Positions 12,086 through 21,821 of a stretch of 64,000 bases of DNA are shown one piece after another; position 1 is the first letter of the stretch; every line of letters begins with the position of its first letter. The DNA is taken from contig CM060065.1 in assembly GCA_030533445.1 (NCBI GenBank), positions 4,204,341 to 4,268,340 on the forward strand, written 5' to 3'. The position numbers were made by a program, and so were the translations under genes. Under the pieces are notes generated by a model, which ran no database searches, was not told the origin of the DNA, and saw only the letters and a program-made list of their open reading frames with translations. The DNA is from Cyprinodon diabolis (Eukaryota; Chordata; Actinopteri; Cyprinodontiformes; Cyprinodontidae).

Positions 12086-12887
12086 AGGAAAAGTCCGGTC
12101 ATATTCTGAATTCAAACTTCTGACATTATTTTGAATATGAAATTATTAAATATTGCTCAATAAATGATAGGTTGTTTTTTTTTGTTTTTATTAAGAGTCA
12201 TTTTCATTTGAATGTGCTTTACTGGAGACATCCATGTATTTCAAAGAACACTACTGCTACCTACTGGTCTGTGACGTCATGGTGCGGTATTGGCTGTTGA
12301 TCAAGTCCCAGTGCTGTATCTTGTTTTGTCACAACGCGCTATTATCCAAGTCATCTTCTTCCAAATGTTGGCTACATATTACGTGTTTTTTCTCTGGTCA
12401 GAAGTTATATGGTAAATCCTCCCTCTTCAAGTTGGCAATCCAACGACACACTCGTCAGTGGAGGATCAGGAATCAGAAAGGGGAAATAACTTTTTATTTT
12501 TTTCACTTTTACCCGATGTATTCCAACATCCAACTGCCATGGACGTAGGCATTGTCAGTTTAACTATAGCTCTGGTGATTTTCAATGGTGAAGTCCTCTG
12601 GAAATCTTCATTAATTGTTGATTGCAGATGTGTCTAGTAGTTCCCACTGATTTTGCTTTTAAAGCGGGGAGAGTGGCACTAGGCTTACCGCACCGTGACG
12701 TCACTGCCGGAAGATGTCAGGAATTAGGTGTCACTATATTTGGGCAAAAATGACCAGTCCCAGACTCAGTGATCGCGATGAAAACTATTATTATTTTATT
12801 TTTTTACTGATTAACACTAAATTCTTGTATTAGTTTGAGCTATAGATAATGATCCATTGATCATTCCTTGCTTACCAGACTTTTCCT
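12086..12887. mobile_element. TTAA-flanked inverted-repeat element 2
   Basis: An 802-bp element with inverted ends AGGAAAAGTCCGG / CCAGACTTTTCCT, each flanked by TTAA (12082-12085, 12888-12891). Internally, GTGACGTCAT (12271-12280) and GTGACGTCAC (12695-12704) lie in inverted arms that match over 19 bp with one mismatch (12271-12289 against 12686-12704). No transposase is visible. TTAA sites suggest piggyBac or Kolobok mobilisation. Its termini differ from the AGCTRCAG elements at 6788 and 50403. Confidence 0.82.
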
Positions 12888-12934
12888 TTAAAACAGATTC
12901 TTCCTCTCCTGTATATGATAAAGAGCCTCTACAG

Positions 12935-13992
12935 CTGTGATTCCCAACCGGGGGTACTCGTACCCTCAGTGTTCCATGAGTGCATTAAAGGGGTACATGA
13001 AAATATTTTAATTCTCAGGTAATAAAATAAATTAGGGCTGGAATCTGTTCTGCTTTGTGAGGACCCAACTAAAATCTCAACCAAAATGTAAAATTTCCTT
13101 ATACGTTTGTGTTCACCTTTAGCTTTGACACACATCAAAACCAAGCAGAGGAACAGATAGAGAACAGCCTGGGATCAGCTGTTTTCTCTCACACACCAAA
13201 GCAAGCTCAGGTGTCATGAATGATGAAACAAAGTTAAACACTTGGACTCAATTTGACTATAATTTTTGCTTGGTATTTCGTTCCCAATTCTTCAAGTTTA
13301 AATGTGATTACAGAAGTTACACAGAAGAGCTCCAGTTTTATAACGACAGATTTATAGTATTATTTTATTTTGTATTTGTTTTGATTCTGTACTAGTTTTA
13401 TTGGATTGGAAAGAATAACATGTCTAAGAATTTAATGCTCAAGTTAAAAAGATTAAATAAAATACTTTCTTTGTTATTAAGTTATTGTATGTTCCACTTT
13501 TGGGCAGTAATCATTACTTTTGACGTACTCATAGTAACCCCTTGCTCACACTGGCTCCGGTGCGGTTACCGAGCCGACGGAGACTGCAACTCCCGCACAC
13601 CCCCTCTCACACCGCCCTTTTGACTATGGTGCGGTGCGGCTCTGCGGCTCCGGCAACAGGTCCGGAGATTTAACAGAAGTTCACTTGAGTTCACGTAACT
13701 TCACGCGATAACACGGCCCAAATAAGGATATTTGCCAGAGCTTGTTGCGGAGGGCTCCGGCACGCCGCAAGGATAGCTTTCTTGCTGAATTTTCTGCAGC
13801 GCCGGAGTGTCTCGGTAACCGCAGCCGGACAGCTCAGCAGCCGGTGAGAGAGGTTTACGTCTTTTTAATGACTTGGAATCACTGCGGCGCCGCTCCCACC
13901 GCACCGCAACGGTAAGACCGGAGTCGGTGTGAGCCAGGGGTAAGACAAAATGCCCAAAGGGGTACAGAGTCAAAAAAGGTTAGGAACCACTG
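12935..13992. mobile_element. non-autonomous hAT element 'GGTTCCTAACC'
   Basis: The ends read CTGTGATTCCCAACC and GGTTAGGAACCACTG. They are flanked by an exact 8-bp duplication CTCTACAG (12927-12934, 13993-14000). The GATTCCCAACC start and GGGGTAC subterminal motifs are typical of a widespread hAT group. At 1,058 bp without a transposase frame it is non-autonomous. It contains the GC-rich inverted-repeat segment at 13537-13941. Confidence 0.87.
13537..13941. mobile_element. GC-rich inverted-repeat segment inside hAT
   Basis: The segment starts ACCCCTTGCTCACACTGGCT and ends with its imperfect inverse (AGTCGGTGTGAGCCAGGGGT). The arms continue inward through CCGGTGCGGTTACCG-like text. Its GC content is much higher than the surrounding hAT. 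It looks like a nested foldback MITE, but I find no target duplication, so it could be an intrinsic part of the hAT. Confidence 0.55.
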
Positions 13993-14088
13993 CTCTACAG
14001 CATCAGATATCAGCCAGTTAGGAGATAGTGTTTGGTTCATGAGTGGTAGGCTCCACTCAGTTTTCTAGTAGGAGCAAAATGTCATCTG

Positions 14089-14901
14089 TGTCATGTTGGG
14101 TTATGGAAGCTAAATCCAAACGCAGAATACCACGGAGACAGGATGAAAAGTTCAACAGTTTATTAAAGGAAACACAATCCAGGTTATGGTATTGATACTG
14201 AATGTGTCCGGGCTGGTCACACAGAATACTCTGATCTGTGGTTCAGGCTGGGAGAGGAAACCAAAGAGTCCAGAGACTGGGGAATGAGCAGAGAGTTAGG
14301 CAGCAGCGGGGCTAGGCTTCTGACCAGTTGAGAATCTGTCCATGAGTTGCTCTAAGCTCTCCCCTTGAGAATAGGCAGGAAAGTTCCAGAAGGCGAGCTC
14401 CTCCAGAGCTCCTGAGATGCGGCTGGCAGATTTCTGCGAGGGACACTCTTCCAGAGTTTCCAGGGTTCAGTTAAGAGCTGGTTGGCAGGCTACAGACGAT
14501 GAGCTCCTCCAGAGCTCCTGAGATGCGGCAGGCAGATTTCAGCAATGGAGACTCCTCCAGAGTCCCAGGGTTCATTCAGGTTTCTTCCTAAAAGCAGAGA
14601 GGACAAAACTGATCAGGTTCTGGTTCTGGTTACAGTGGAGTCAGAGAATTGGCTCAGAGAATTGGCTCAGGGTTGCTGTACCGTGATTAACAAACACTCT
14701 GGCATGGGGGTGTTGTCCACAGCCCACTTAAGTACTGATGAACAGACAAGAGTCAGCTGGTGAAGGCAGCTCCAGGTTCAGGAAATCCAGTACGCCCTCT
14801 GGTGGAGGAAGGTAGACAGCACCCCAGATCCCAACAGATGAACAAACAATCCAGAAGGGATCCTCGGCGCCCTCTGGTGGGCAAGCCTCTGGATCCCAAC
14901 A
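14089..14901 (-). mobile_element. LTR-like insertion 1 (antisense)
   Basis: Starts TGTCATG and ends CCCAACA, with the exact 5-bp duplication ATCTG on both sides (14084-14088, 14902-14906). On the minus strand it has an AATAAA-type signal (plus-strand 'gtttattaaag' near 14160) close to its 3' end. TG...CA ends, a 5-bp duplication and one poly(A) signal fit a solo LTR of a gypsy- or ERV-type retrotransposon. The 148-codon open frame over it is not a recognisable protein. Related copies: 15581, 35504, 40690, 48211, 50011, 53591. Confidence 0.75.
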
Positions 14902-15580
14902 ATCTGTAGTTTGCAGAGGATCGCCATGTAAAGCTGCAAATTTACACAAGTGGTAACATGTCTCTTGCATGTAGGACATGTTTAAAATGATACATATGGA
15001 GCAATTTGGCCAAATAGAGCGAAACAGAACAGCAGTGGGTGTGTTGGATGTATGGATAGACCAACGCCTGTCAGGATCCCACATGTGTGTGTGTGAGTGC
15101 GAGTTGTGCTTCTCTCCCAGAGTGGATCTTTGTGGAGAACCTGGGTAGTCTACATAGTCAGAGCTCATTCTCATCAGAGTGCTGGGCTTTAAAGAGTAGC
15201 AGAGCCATTACTCAGTGCTGGTTTCTTGTTGTTTCGTCACTTGTTTGTCTCTTACTTTCCTCGAGTGTTTCCCCTGAAGTTTAGGATTTTGTTTGGTTTT
15301 CAGTAGTGATGGGTTAATGATGCATCTTGAAGCTTTTCGACATATTGCCAAACTGTATTGATACTGTGTTGATGCTGTCTCACATAATACTGACACCTGT
15401 TTGACCTTTAAAGACAGACTAAACTTTAAGCTATATTATGTTATTTCATATCTATGTTTAAATTGAAAATATCTTTTATATTTTTAGATGCCACTAATAG
15501 ATAATGTATCAATATCAATTTGAAATTAACTTTAATTCAGATAAGTTGATTGATAACTGTGGATAGCAAAAGGAGAAAAT
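14902..15580. other. anonymous sequence with possible hAT end
   Basis: From 15301 the sequence CAGTAGTGATGGGTT resembles a hAT terminus, but no partner end was found. Otherwise nothing is recognisable. Confidence 0.35.
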
Positions 15581-16198
15581 TGTCATGATTTTCTGTAGAG
15601 ATATAAACCACATGCAGTAAACCACTCAGAAAACCAGGGTAGAAGTTTGAACAGGTTTATTGATGAAACCAGCGGGCTCGGATTCAGGAAACACAGTGAA
15701 CCGGAACTGGAAGAGGGAAGGGAAGTATCAGTGGTTAGTTCCGTGGGAACTTTGAATGATGACTTTGAGAGACAGAGAAAACGGGACTCACGTTAGTGGA
15801 GAAAACTTTCCTCCCAGAATCCAGTCGGTGTGGGTTTTTGCAGAGGTTGAGACTTGTTGGAGGGCGGACAGGTATAGACTTCGTTAGACCCAGAGGAGCT
15901 ATTGACTGTCACTTGGGACTCCAGGAGGACTTGAACGGAACTTGTGGAGGTTTATCCCATGCTCAGTGTGAGACTCAAACAATTCTTCCAGGGGGAGAAG
16001 GCCAGCTCGCAGGAAGGCTTCCCAAAACTGGCAAACACTCTGGTGCCGAGGTAGTGAGAGTCCATGGCTCAAATAGTCCTCATTTATGAGTCAACCAGCT
16101 GCAGGTGTGTGAGAGGACCAACGAGGACAGGTCACCACCTGGTGTTGGAGGGAGAGAAAGACACAAAAACACAAGCCACTCAAACTGGATTCCTAACA
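15581..16198 (-). mobile_element. LTR-like insertion 2 (antisense)
   Basis: A 618-bp insertion, TGTCATGATTT...TTCCTAACA, with the exact 5-bp duplication AAAAT (15576-15580, 16199-16203). Minus-strand reading puts AATAAA (plus-strand 'aggtttattgatg' near 15657) shortly before the 3' end and a TATA-like CATAAATGAGG upstream. It is the same structural class as the insertion at 14089. No internal retroviral coding is present, consistent with a solo LTR. Confidence 0.75.
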
Positions 16199-16540
16199 AA
16201 AATGAAAATATTGCACCGGCTGAAACGTTCCCGTTTCAAAACTGCTTCAGTTTAATGAGTCAGTCAGTTAGAAACAACTCCTGTATCGGTCACATGTCTT
16301 TCTTGCAACGACACAAGCACAATATCGAGATTTGCTCTTTGGGTTTGACGCATGTACCGATGCATTGTGTTGCTGGACCCATCACTGGCCTTTATAAAAT
16401 CAGCAAAATTCACCTCTGCCTCCTCTTCTCTGTGTTTGGGTCCTCAAAACCTCCACCCTACCTGACAACTCCAAGTGAACCATGCAGAGAAGTCACTACT
16501 TTTGTGTTTGGTGTTAACACAGATTAAGAGATATGTTAGT

Positions 16541-17000
16541 GCTGCTTGTTATAACTTTATACTTATTACCACTGGCAACCATTTAATTTGTTCACCTTCA
16601 GAAACTGATGATTTTGTTGATGGGTTGGCTAGTTCTCTGGATACTACCTTAGACAATGTAGCCACTTTGAACAAGAAAAACTGGAAAATAGAAAGTTGGC
16701 TCCCTGGTTTAAATGCAGAGCTGTGCACTTACATAGCATAGTGCTAGAAAACTGGAGAGAAATTAGCGCTCTACATGCCAACTGGAATCCTACCTAGTCT
16801 GGAGTAGAGCAGCATATTTCTCTTCTTTAACAGAGGGGAATAAGAATAATCCTTGATTTATTTTTATATAGTTTCTAAACTCAAGCAGAGCCATAGCTCT
16901 GCGGAACCGTCCATCCCACCTGCTCTTAGCAGTAATTATTTAATGGGATTCCTTATAAATAAGATTGATTGTATTATGAATTAGATCATAAGCACACCTG
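16541..17000 (+). pseudogene. LINE remnant, endonuclease-RT linker region
   Basis: Plus-strand translation gives LCTYIA- and DDFVDGLASSLDTTLDNVA-type text followed by WLPGLNAELC. This is the linker between endonuclease and reverse transcriptase in an APE-type fish LINE. Stops appear from about 16739. The antisense fragment at 57890-58360 carries the same family text. Non-functional. Confidence 0.65.
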
Positions 17001-17530
17001 TAAATATGATTGGTTATCTGTTAACGTTGAGGCAGCATCTGAGGTATAATGATCCTACTAAAAAAAAAAGAGCTGTCATATGTGGACACACTATAGATAC
17101 TACTGTATACATCCTATGCACCTTTTTCTTTCTTTGACTATTTGAGCTTATGTAATGAGTAAATTTCTCCACTGAGATCAATAAAGTCAAATCAATCTGT
17201 CAATCAATCAAGGTAGCCATAGAACTTGAACCAGATTTAAACCGCTTTGACCCCGTTGGACTTTCAAAGTTAGCATAGCAATTATCTTCATCTAAGCCTT
17301 CAACTTTTATGTTAGATCCAGTTCCAATCAAGTTATTTAAAGCACCTGTCACACCATGATGATTTAGACCAGCATATCCCTGACATACGAAAAATCTGGC
17401 AATCCACTGGCATACTGTACGTTGGATAAGTTATGGGTACGTTTTGTATAAGTTATGAGCACGCTGAAGTACACTGGCGTACGGCAAGTATGTAGGGAAA
17501 TTGGACCATTGTAATTCTTTACTATCAAGA
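17001..17530. other. sequence between two LINE remnants
   Basis: 17163-17210 reads like a LINE 3' tail (ATAAAGTCAAATCAATC words). The rest is unassigned. Repeated 'taagttatgrg' words near 17425-17460 are noted without interpretation. Confidence 0.35.
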
Positions 17531-17965
17531 AGTCCATAAACTATAGTTAAAAGCGTTCAGCTGATCCAAAATGCTGCAGCCAGAATTCTGGTGAAAATTA
17601 AAAAGAGAGATCATATCTCTTCTATCCTGGATTCTCTTCATTGGCTTCCTGTTAAATCCAGAGTCTAATTTAAAATCCTCCTTCTCACATATAAAGCCCT
17701 AAAAAAAAAAAAAAGCTTAATTTGATATCAGAGATCTAATAGTTCCTTATGTTCCTAACAGAGCACTTCGCTCTTAACCTGCAGGTTTATCAGTGGTTCA
17801 TATAATTTCTAAAAGTAGAATGGGAGGCAGATCTTTTAGTTATCAGGCTCCTCTCCTGTAGAACCAACTGCCAGTTTTAGTCTGTGAGGCAGACACCCTG
17901 TCTACTTTTAAGGGTAGGCTTAAAACTTTGCGTTTTTATAAAGCTTATAGTAAGAGTGGCCCAGG
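17531..17965 (+). pseudogene. LINE reverse transcriptase C-terminal remnant
   Basis: Plus-strand text includes LIQNAAARILV, KKRDHISSILDSLHWLPVK, LLTYKAL and GGRSFSYQAP. These are the conserved C-terminal blocks of a fish APE-type LINE polyprotein. A run of A and several stops break it. The antisense remnant at 26935-27440 is the same domain from another copy. Confidence 0.75.
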
Positions 17966-19309
17966 TTACATTGACTTAATTTAAATCGATGGTGAATAGA
18001 TGGGTTTAAACTACCATTTTGAAGAAGAGTCAGCATGGCAGGACATTTGGACATTTGACCACAGAATAGAAAAAGAACAAAACATATTACATCTGAGAAA
18101 TCTCAGAATAAATAATAAATATGGCATCTATCTTTAGTGAGGAACAACCTTCATAATAAACACTTTGATCCTCTTTGTAGATATTGCTCAGTAGTCAGAC
18201 TATACATTGCATAGTGCATGGCATATGCATTGTAATTAGCCTCTTTTGTTGGTTTCTTGTGAATCTTGTATAATGTATGAACTGGCTCAGATATATGATA
18301 AAAAAGGGCTAATCCCTCCATCCCACACTGCCTGCCTCCACCTTTTTCCCCTCTCCTGCTGGATTTCCTCTGTTTTTCTGTCTTGCTGTGGGGCAAACAA
18401 AGAGAACAAAAGAATGAGAGGAGACAGTAAGCTCTTAGTCCACTGTAGTGAGTGGTGGAGTGGAGCTCTCAATAGAAAGCTGGCCAGACAAGGCGGACTG
18501 ATGCTATGAGAACTAGGGCAGAGGACTTTTGACAGCATACTAGTCAGAGAGAGACGAAGTAAAGGGTTTCAGTGGAGAAGGGAAAAGAAAAGAAAAACAC
18601 CACATTTCTACATCTCAGGAATTTACATTTGTCGGGACAAAAAAAACCCACCAGGGGTTTAAACCCATCAGAGTAGTGCAACCTAATTTACAAATTTTAC
18701 ACAGTTTTACTCATTAAACTGGAACTACATGCAGTTTAATGGATCAAACCTTCTGGCAGAACTTCCTTTTCATAGTACGGGATTAAGTATTCACTAGAAA
18801 CTGAAATGTTCAGATTTAGCTGAATAAAAATGTTGTATGTTCTCGGAGCAAATACAGAACTGGCCACATCTAAAGAGACTGAGTTGTCCAAAGAAAACTG
18901 GAGGAAAGGCTTTAATTCAGCAAACATAGAAAGCTGAATTTTATTGTACCTCAACAACACAGGTATGTCCCTTTGTGATGTAGAGAAGCGCTGCTGAAGT
19001 TCAGTAAGGAGCAAAGGTTCTCAAACACTTTGGTAATTGGTAATCTCTTTTAGACTTAAAAATACATTTAATTCAACTTGTGAGCACTCACCAGACTTCT
19101 TGTTGCTAATTTCTGATCCATTAGACATTATCTCATGATCAATCACATTTTAGTTTGGCTGGGTATCCTGTATTTTCTAGTTCTGTCAATGTTCAGTTTA
19201 TATTTGCTCACAATATCTGGTTGGTTGGTCACAACCATTTAGTCTGTTTGTATCTGGAGTCCCCAAGGATCTTAGTTCTTTTGTTCTCCGCTACCTTGGG
19301 AAGGGGCTT
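17966..19309. other. anonymous intronic sequence
   Basis: No gene or repeat that I can name. The small frames lack motifs. Confidence 0.45.
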
Positions 19310-20070
19310 CAGGGGTGGATTTAGGAAATTTGGGGCCCTAGGCAAAGACAGACAGGGGGCCCTCTGAATTGAGAAGACAACACATAAAACAGACCTATTA
19401 TACAGATAGAGAAATATTAATAGAATAGACATCCATTGTTTGTTATAGGTTTTGTCCCTCTCTTCTTGTCGCTTTTCTTCTTGTCCATGCATCCATCCAT
19501 TTTCTTACACGCTTGTCCCAAGTGGGGTTGCGAGGGGTGCTGGTGCCTATCTTCAGCAGTCAATGGGCGAGAGGCGGGGTACACCCTGGACAGGTCGCCA
19601 GTCCATCGCAGGGCAACACAGAGACAAACAGGACAAACAACCATTCATGCACACTCACACCACTTTTCTTGTTGTTTTCTTCTCTATGTTTTGTACTCAG
19701 CTGACTTTTATGCTGTCACAAAAGGAATGAAAGATTTTTTCCAAGCTCTAAGCTCACTTAGCTGATTGCTCCTTCCTGTGTTTCCTAAAAGGCGACGACA
19801 AAAGTAAATAACCCAGTCCTTCTTTTCACTGCAGACAAGCCATGATCTGCTTATCTGTTCTCCATTTTTCATTTGGATGAAATAATAGCTGCATGAATCT
19901 GAAAAGTCGCTAAATATAGTGACAAAAGCGCTGTCATCTGCTGCTGTCTGTTTGGACCTTTCTGAATATATGCAGCAATTGGACTGATCCAATGTGGTGG
20001 ACATTGACAACATAATTAATGTACACAAAGAAGGAATAGTTGTGTTAACTATACATGTAAACAGTCTGTA
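19310..20070 (+). mobile_element. hAT-like GGGCCC repeat, copy 2 with nested SINE
   Basis: Begins CAGGGGTGGATTTAGG and follows 38254-38929 closely through 'aaggaatagttgt' and 'tacatgtaaacag', then loses homology before the right terminus. It is interrupted at 19480-19662 by a SINE fragment. No transposase is preserved. Confidence 0.65.
19480..19662 (-). mobile_element. tRNA-type SINE fragment nested in hAT copy
   Basis: Contains 'atccatccattttcttacac' and 'gagaggcggggtacaccctg', the 3' half of the SINE at 37249-37600, in the same minus orientation. An exact 8-bp duplication CTTTTCTT (19472-19479, 19663-19670) flanks it. Without it the host hAT text is continuous with its other copies. The 5' half is missing, as expected for incomplete reverse transcription. 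Confidence 0.8.
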
Positions 20071-20080
20071 CAGACAACTA

Positions 20081-20132
20081 ACTAGACTAAAACTTAAAAC
20101 TAGACTAAAACTTAAAAAGGTTTTAGTCTAGT
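20081..20132. repeat. 18-bp direct repeat plus inverted copy
   Basis: ACTAGACTAAAACTTAAA occurs twice head-to-tail (20081-20098, 20099-20116). It is followed by GTTTTAGTCTAGT (20120-20132), its partial reverse complement, so a short hairpin is possible. Confidence 0.9.
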
Positions 20133-20135
20133 TTA

Positions 20136-20750
20136 AGTCAGTTTGATGTTGCAAAAAAAGTAAGCCTTTACAATTTTGAATAACAACCAGATTCTTTACC
20201 AGATTGACAGCTCTAGCCTAGATATTACAATTGCTGGGTATAGAATGCTACAATGCAGTTCATCATTGCTGTTGGCAGAAAATTTTGATTTATAGAATTC
20301 AAATAAACTTTTTTAAGAATAAATGCCCTACTTTATAAAAAAGCTTCTCACAAAAGCTGTGAAAATAGCAGATCTAGTTCAACACATCATATTGGTTAAA
20401 ATAGCAGACAGACAAGCTAACAAAATGTACAATACAAAATGATTTTAGAAAAACAAGGTTTTCATCATAAAGGAAACCCTTACTGATCTACTATGAATTA
20501 TGCATAACACAGAGATGAATAAAATCTTCATTGCTCCAAATTAAATAAAAATTAAAGAATGTTTAGTATCACCTCTTGTAAGCTGGATAAAATAAAATCT
20601 TGATAGTTAGACAAAGGTTTATTTTAAAGCTTGGCAGAGGATGATCAGCCACATAGTTTTTTAAGTAGCTATGGAAGAGCCATACTGCTTAGAGCGAACC
20701 ATTAGAGTGAAGTTATGAAGTGCAGACTTGGAGCTCTGTGCGCAAAGACG
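20136..20750. other. anonymous intronic sequence
   Basis: AT-rich with no recognisable feature. Confidence 0.4.
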
Positions 20751-20754
20751 CATG

Positions 20755-21002
20755 TACTCCTGCAGCACGTGCAACGCTGCACAGCAGGTGGACGGCAGGA
20801 TCAAACAGGATGCAGCTGCACGGCTAATACTGCTTAGCAGACTGCAGCAGGATGATGCAGTTTTAACGTCTGACCATCCGCCTGTAATATTTTATTTAGT
20901 CATGTCTCGTTTCGTTGACGAAAACTCAAACTTATGGCTCGTCATGTTTTAGTCATCAAATATCTACGTTTAGCTCGTCAGTTTTCGTTAAAGACAACAC
21001 TG
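20755..21002. mobile_element. hAT-like fragment ending CAACACTG, copy 1
   Basis: Similar to 42225-42530. Shared text includes 'gatgcagctgcacggctaat' and the end 'ttcgttaaagacaacactg', the inverse of a CAGTGTTGTC hAT-like start. The left end is not defined. No coding. Confidence 0.55.
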
Positions 21003-21494
21003 CACATCAGGCAGCTACAGTGAGACTTAACAGCTGTGGAGGTTAAGCAAACTGATACAGACCCAGATTACCAAAGGGTGATGCAGCTAATTGGTGTTAT
21101 GTTATATATTGTTTGCACTTAATGTCTTAACTCCAGTTTGTTGCTATACCATTTCACTCATGTCTTGTTAAGCGACTTCCTCATTGTTTATACTACTTTG
21201 GTATATACTTTACTTCAAGTCGTAGGGAAGCGTCTGTTCCAACCGTTGCAGTTCTGAATTCTCCCGAGTGGTGCACGACTTTACACGAGTGAATAAAGTA
21301 AATGTCATCGGTTGTTAATCAAGGGGGTGGGATTGTTGTGGCGAAAGGTTCGCAAGCAAGTTTGATTGGGGCCGGTGTCTCGGAAGCATCTTGCTAACCA
21401 GTTAGAAACTTGGTGCTAGTACGTTCCCAATTGGAAATTCCATTGGGACCAAGTGGCACCAAGTGACTTAGAAACGACACTGTCAAGGACTGCT

Positions 21495-21821
21495 ATGGAC
21501 AGCGGAAACATGCAAGAGGAGGAGTGTTTTGTGTCGGAGGTCGTGGATGAGTGTCCTCCGTCAGACATTTTTTATTCAGAGGAGGAAGGTGGGGACGAAG
21601 ATGTTGTGGAAGACAACGCCAGGGCGGCAGAAGCTTGGTTTGGTGTAGAAGGCTTACAGCCGTACATGTTTGAGCCCTTGCCTCGCAACGCTGCCAGTTC
21701 TGTTAGCTCTACACCTGCTGAAGGCACAGACGTCCATCCCCGTGAACACTGGGACGAAACTCAATGGGAAAGGAAATTATTCTTATTTCTTATTTCAATC
21801 GTTGTTCCGTCTGATGTATAA
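21495..21821 (+). CDS. small acidic ORF, possible P2X7-like first exon
   Basis: A 108-codon frame opens at an ATG in good initiation context (G at -3 and +4). An upstream in-frame GTG at 21453 is unlikely to be the start. The product is acidic: EEECFVSEVVDE, EEEGGDEDVVEDN, then GLQPYMFEPLP at about residues 52-62. A PYxFEP motif after an acidic N-terminus occurs in fish proteins carrying a C-terminal P2RX7-type zinc domain, which is absent here. The frame could be a first exon, a transposon-derived piece or chance. It lies inside the inferred mtss intron. No splice or promoter evidence settles it. Confidence 0.35.
   Translation: MDSGNMQEEECFVSEVVDECPPSDIFYSEEEGGDEDVVEDNARAAEAWFGVEGLQPYMFEPLPRNAASSVSSTPAEGTDVHPREHWDETQWERKLFLFLISIVVPSDV

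Noticed and set aside
14728..15174. 148-codon minus-strand frame as a gene
   Set aside because: Crosses the boundary of an LTR-like insertion and has no recognisable domain.
21453..21494. Upstream start for the acidic ORF
   Set aside because: The codon at 21453 is GTG. The first ATG with good context is at 21495.
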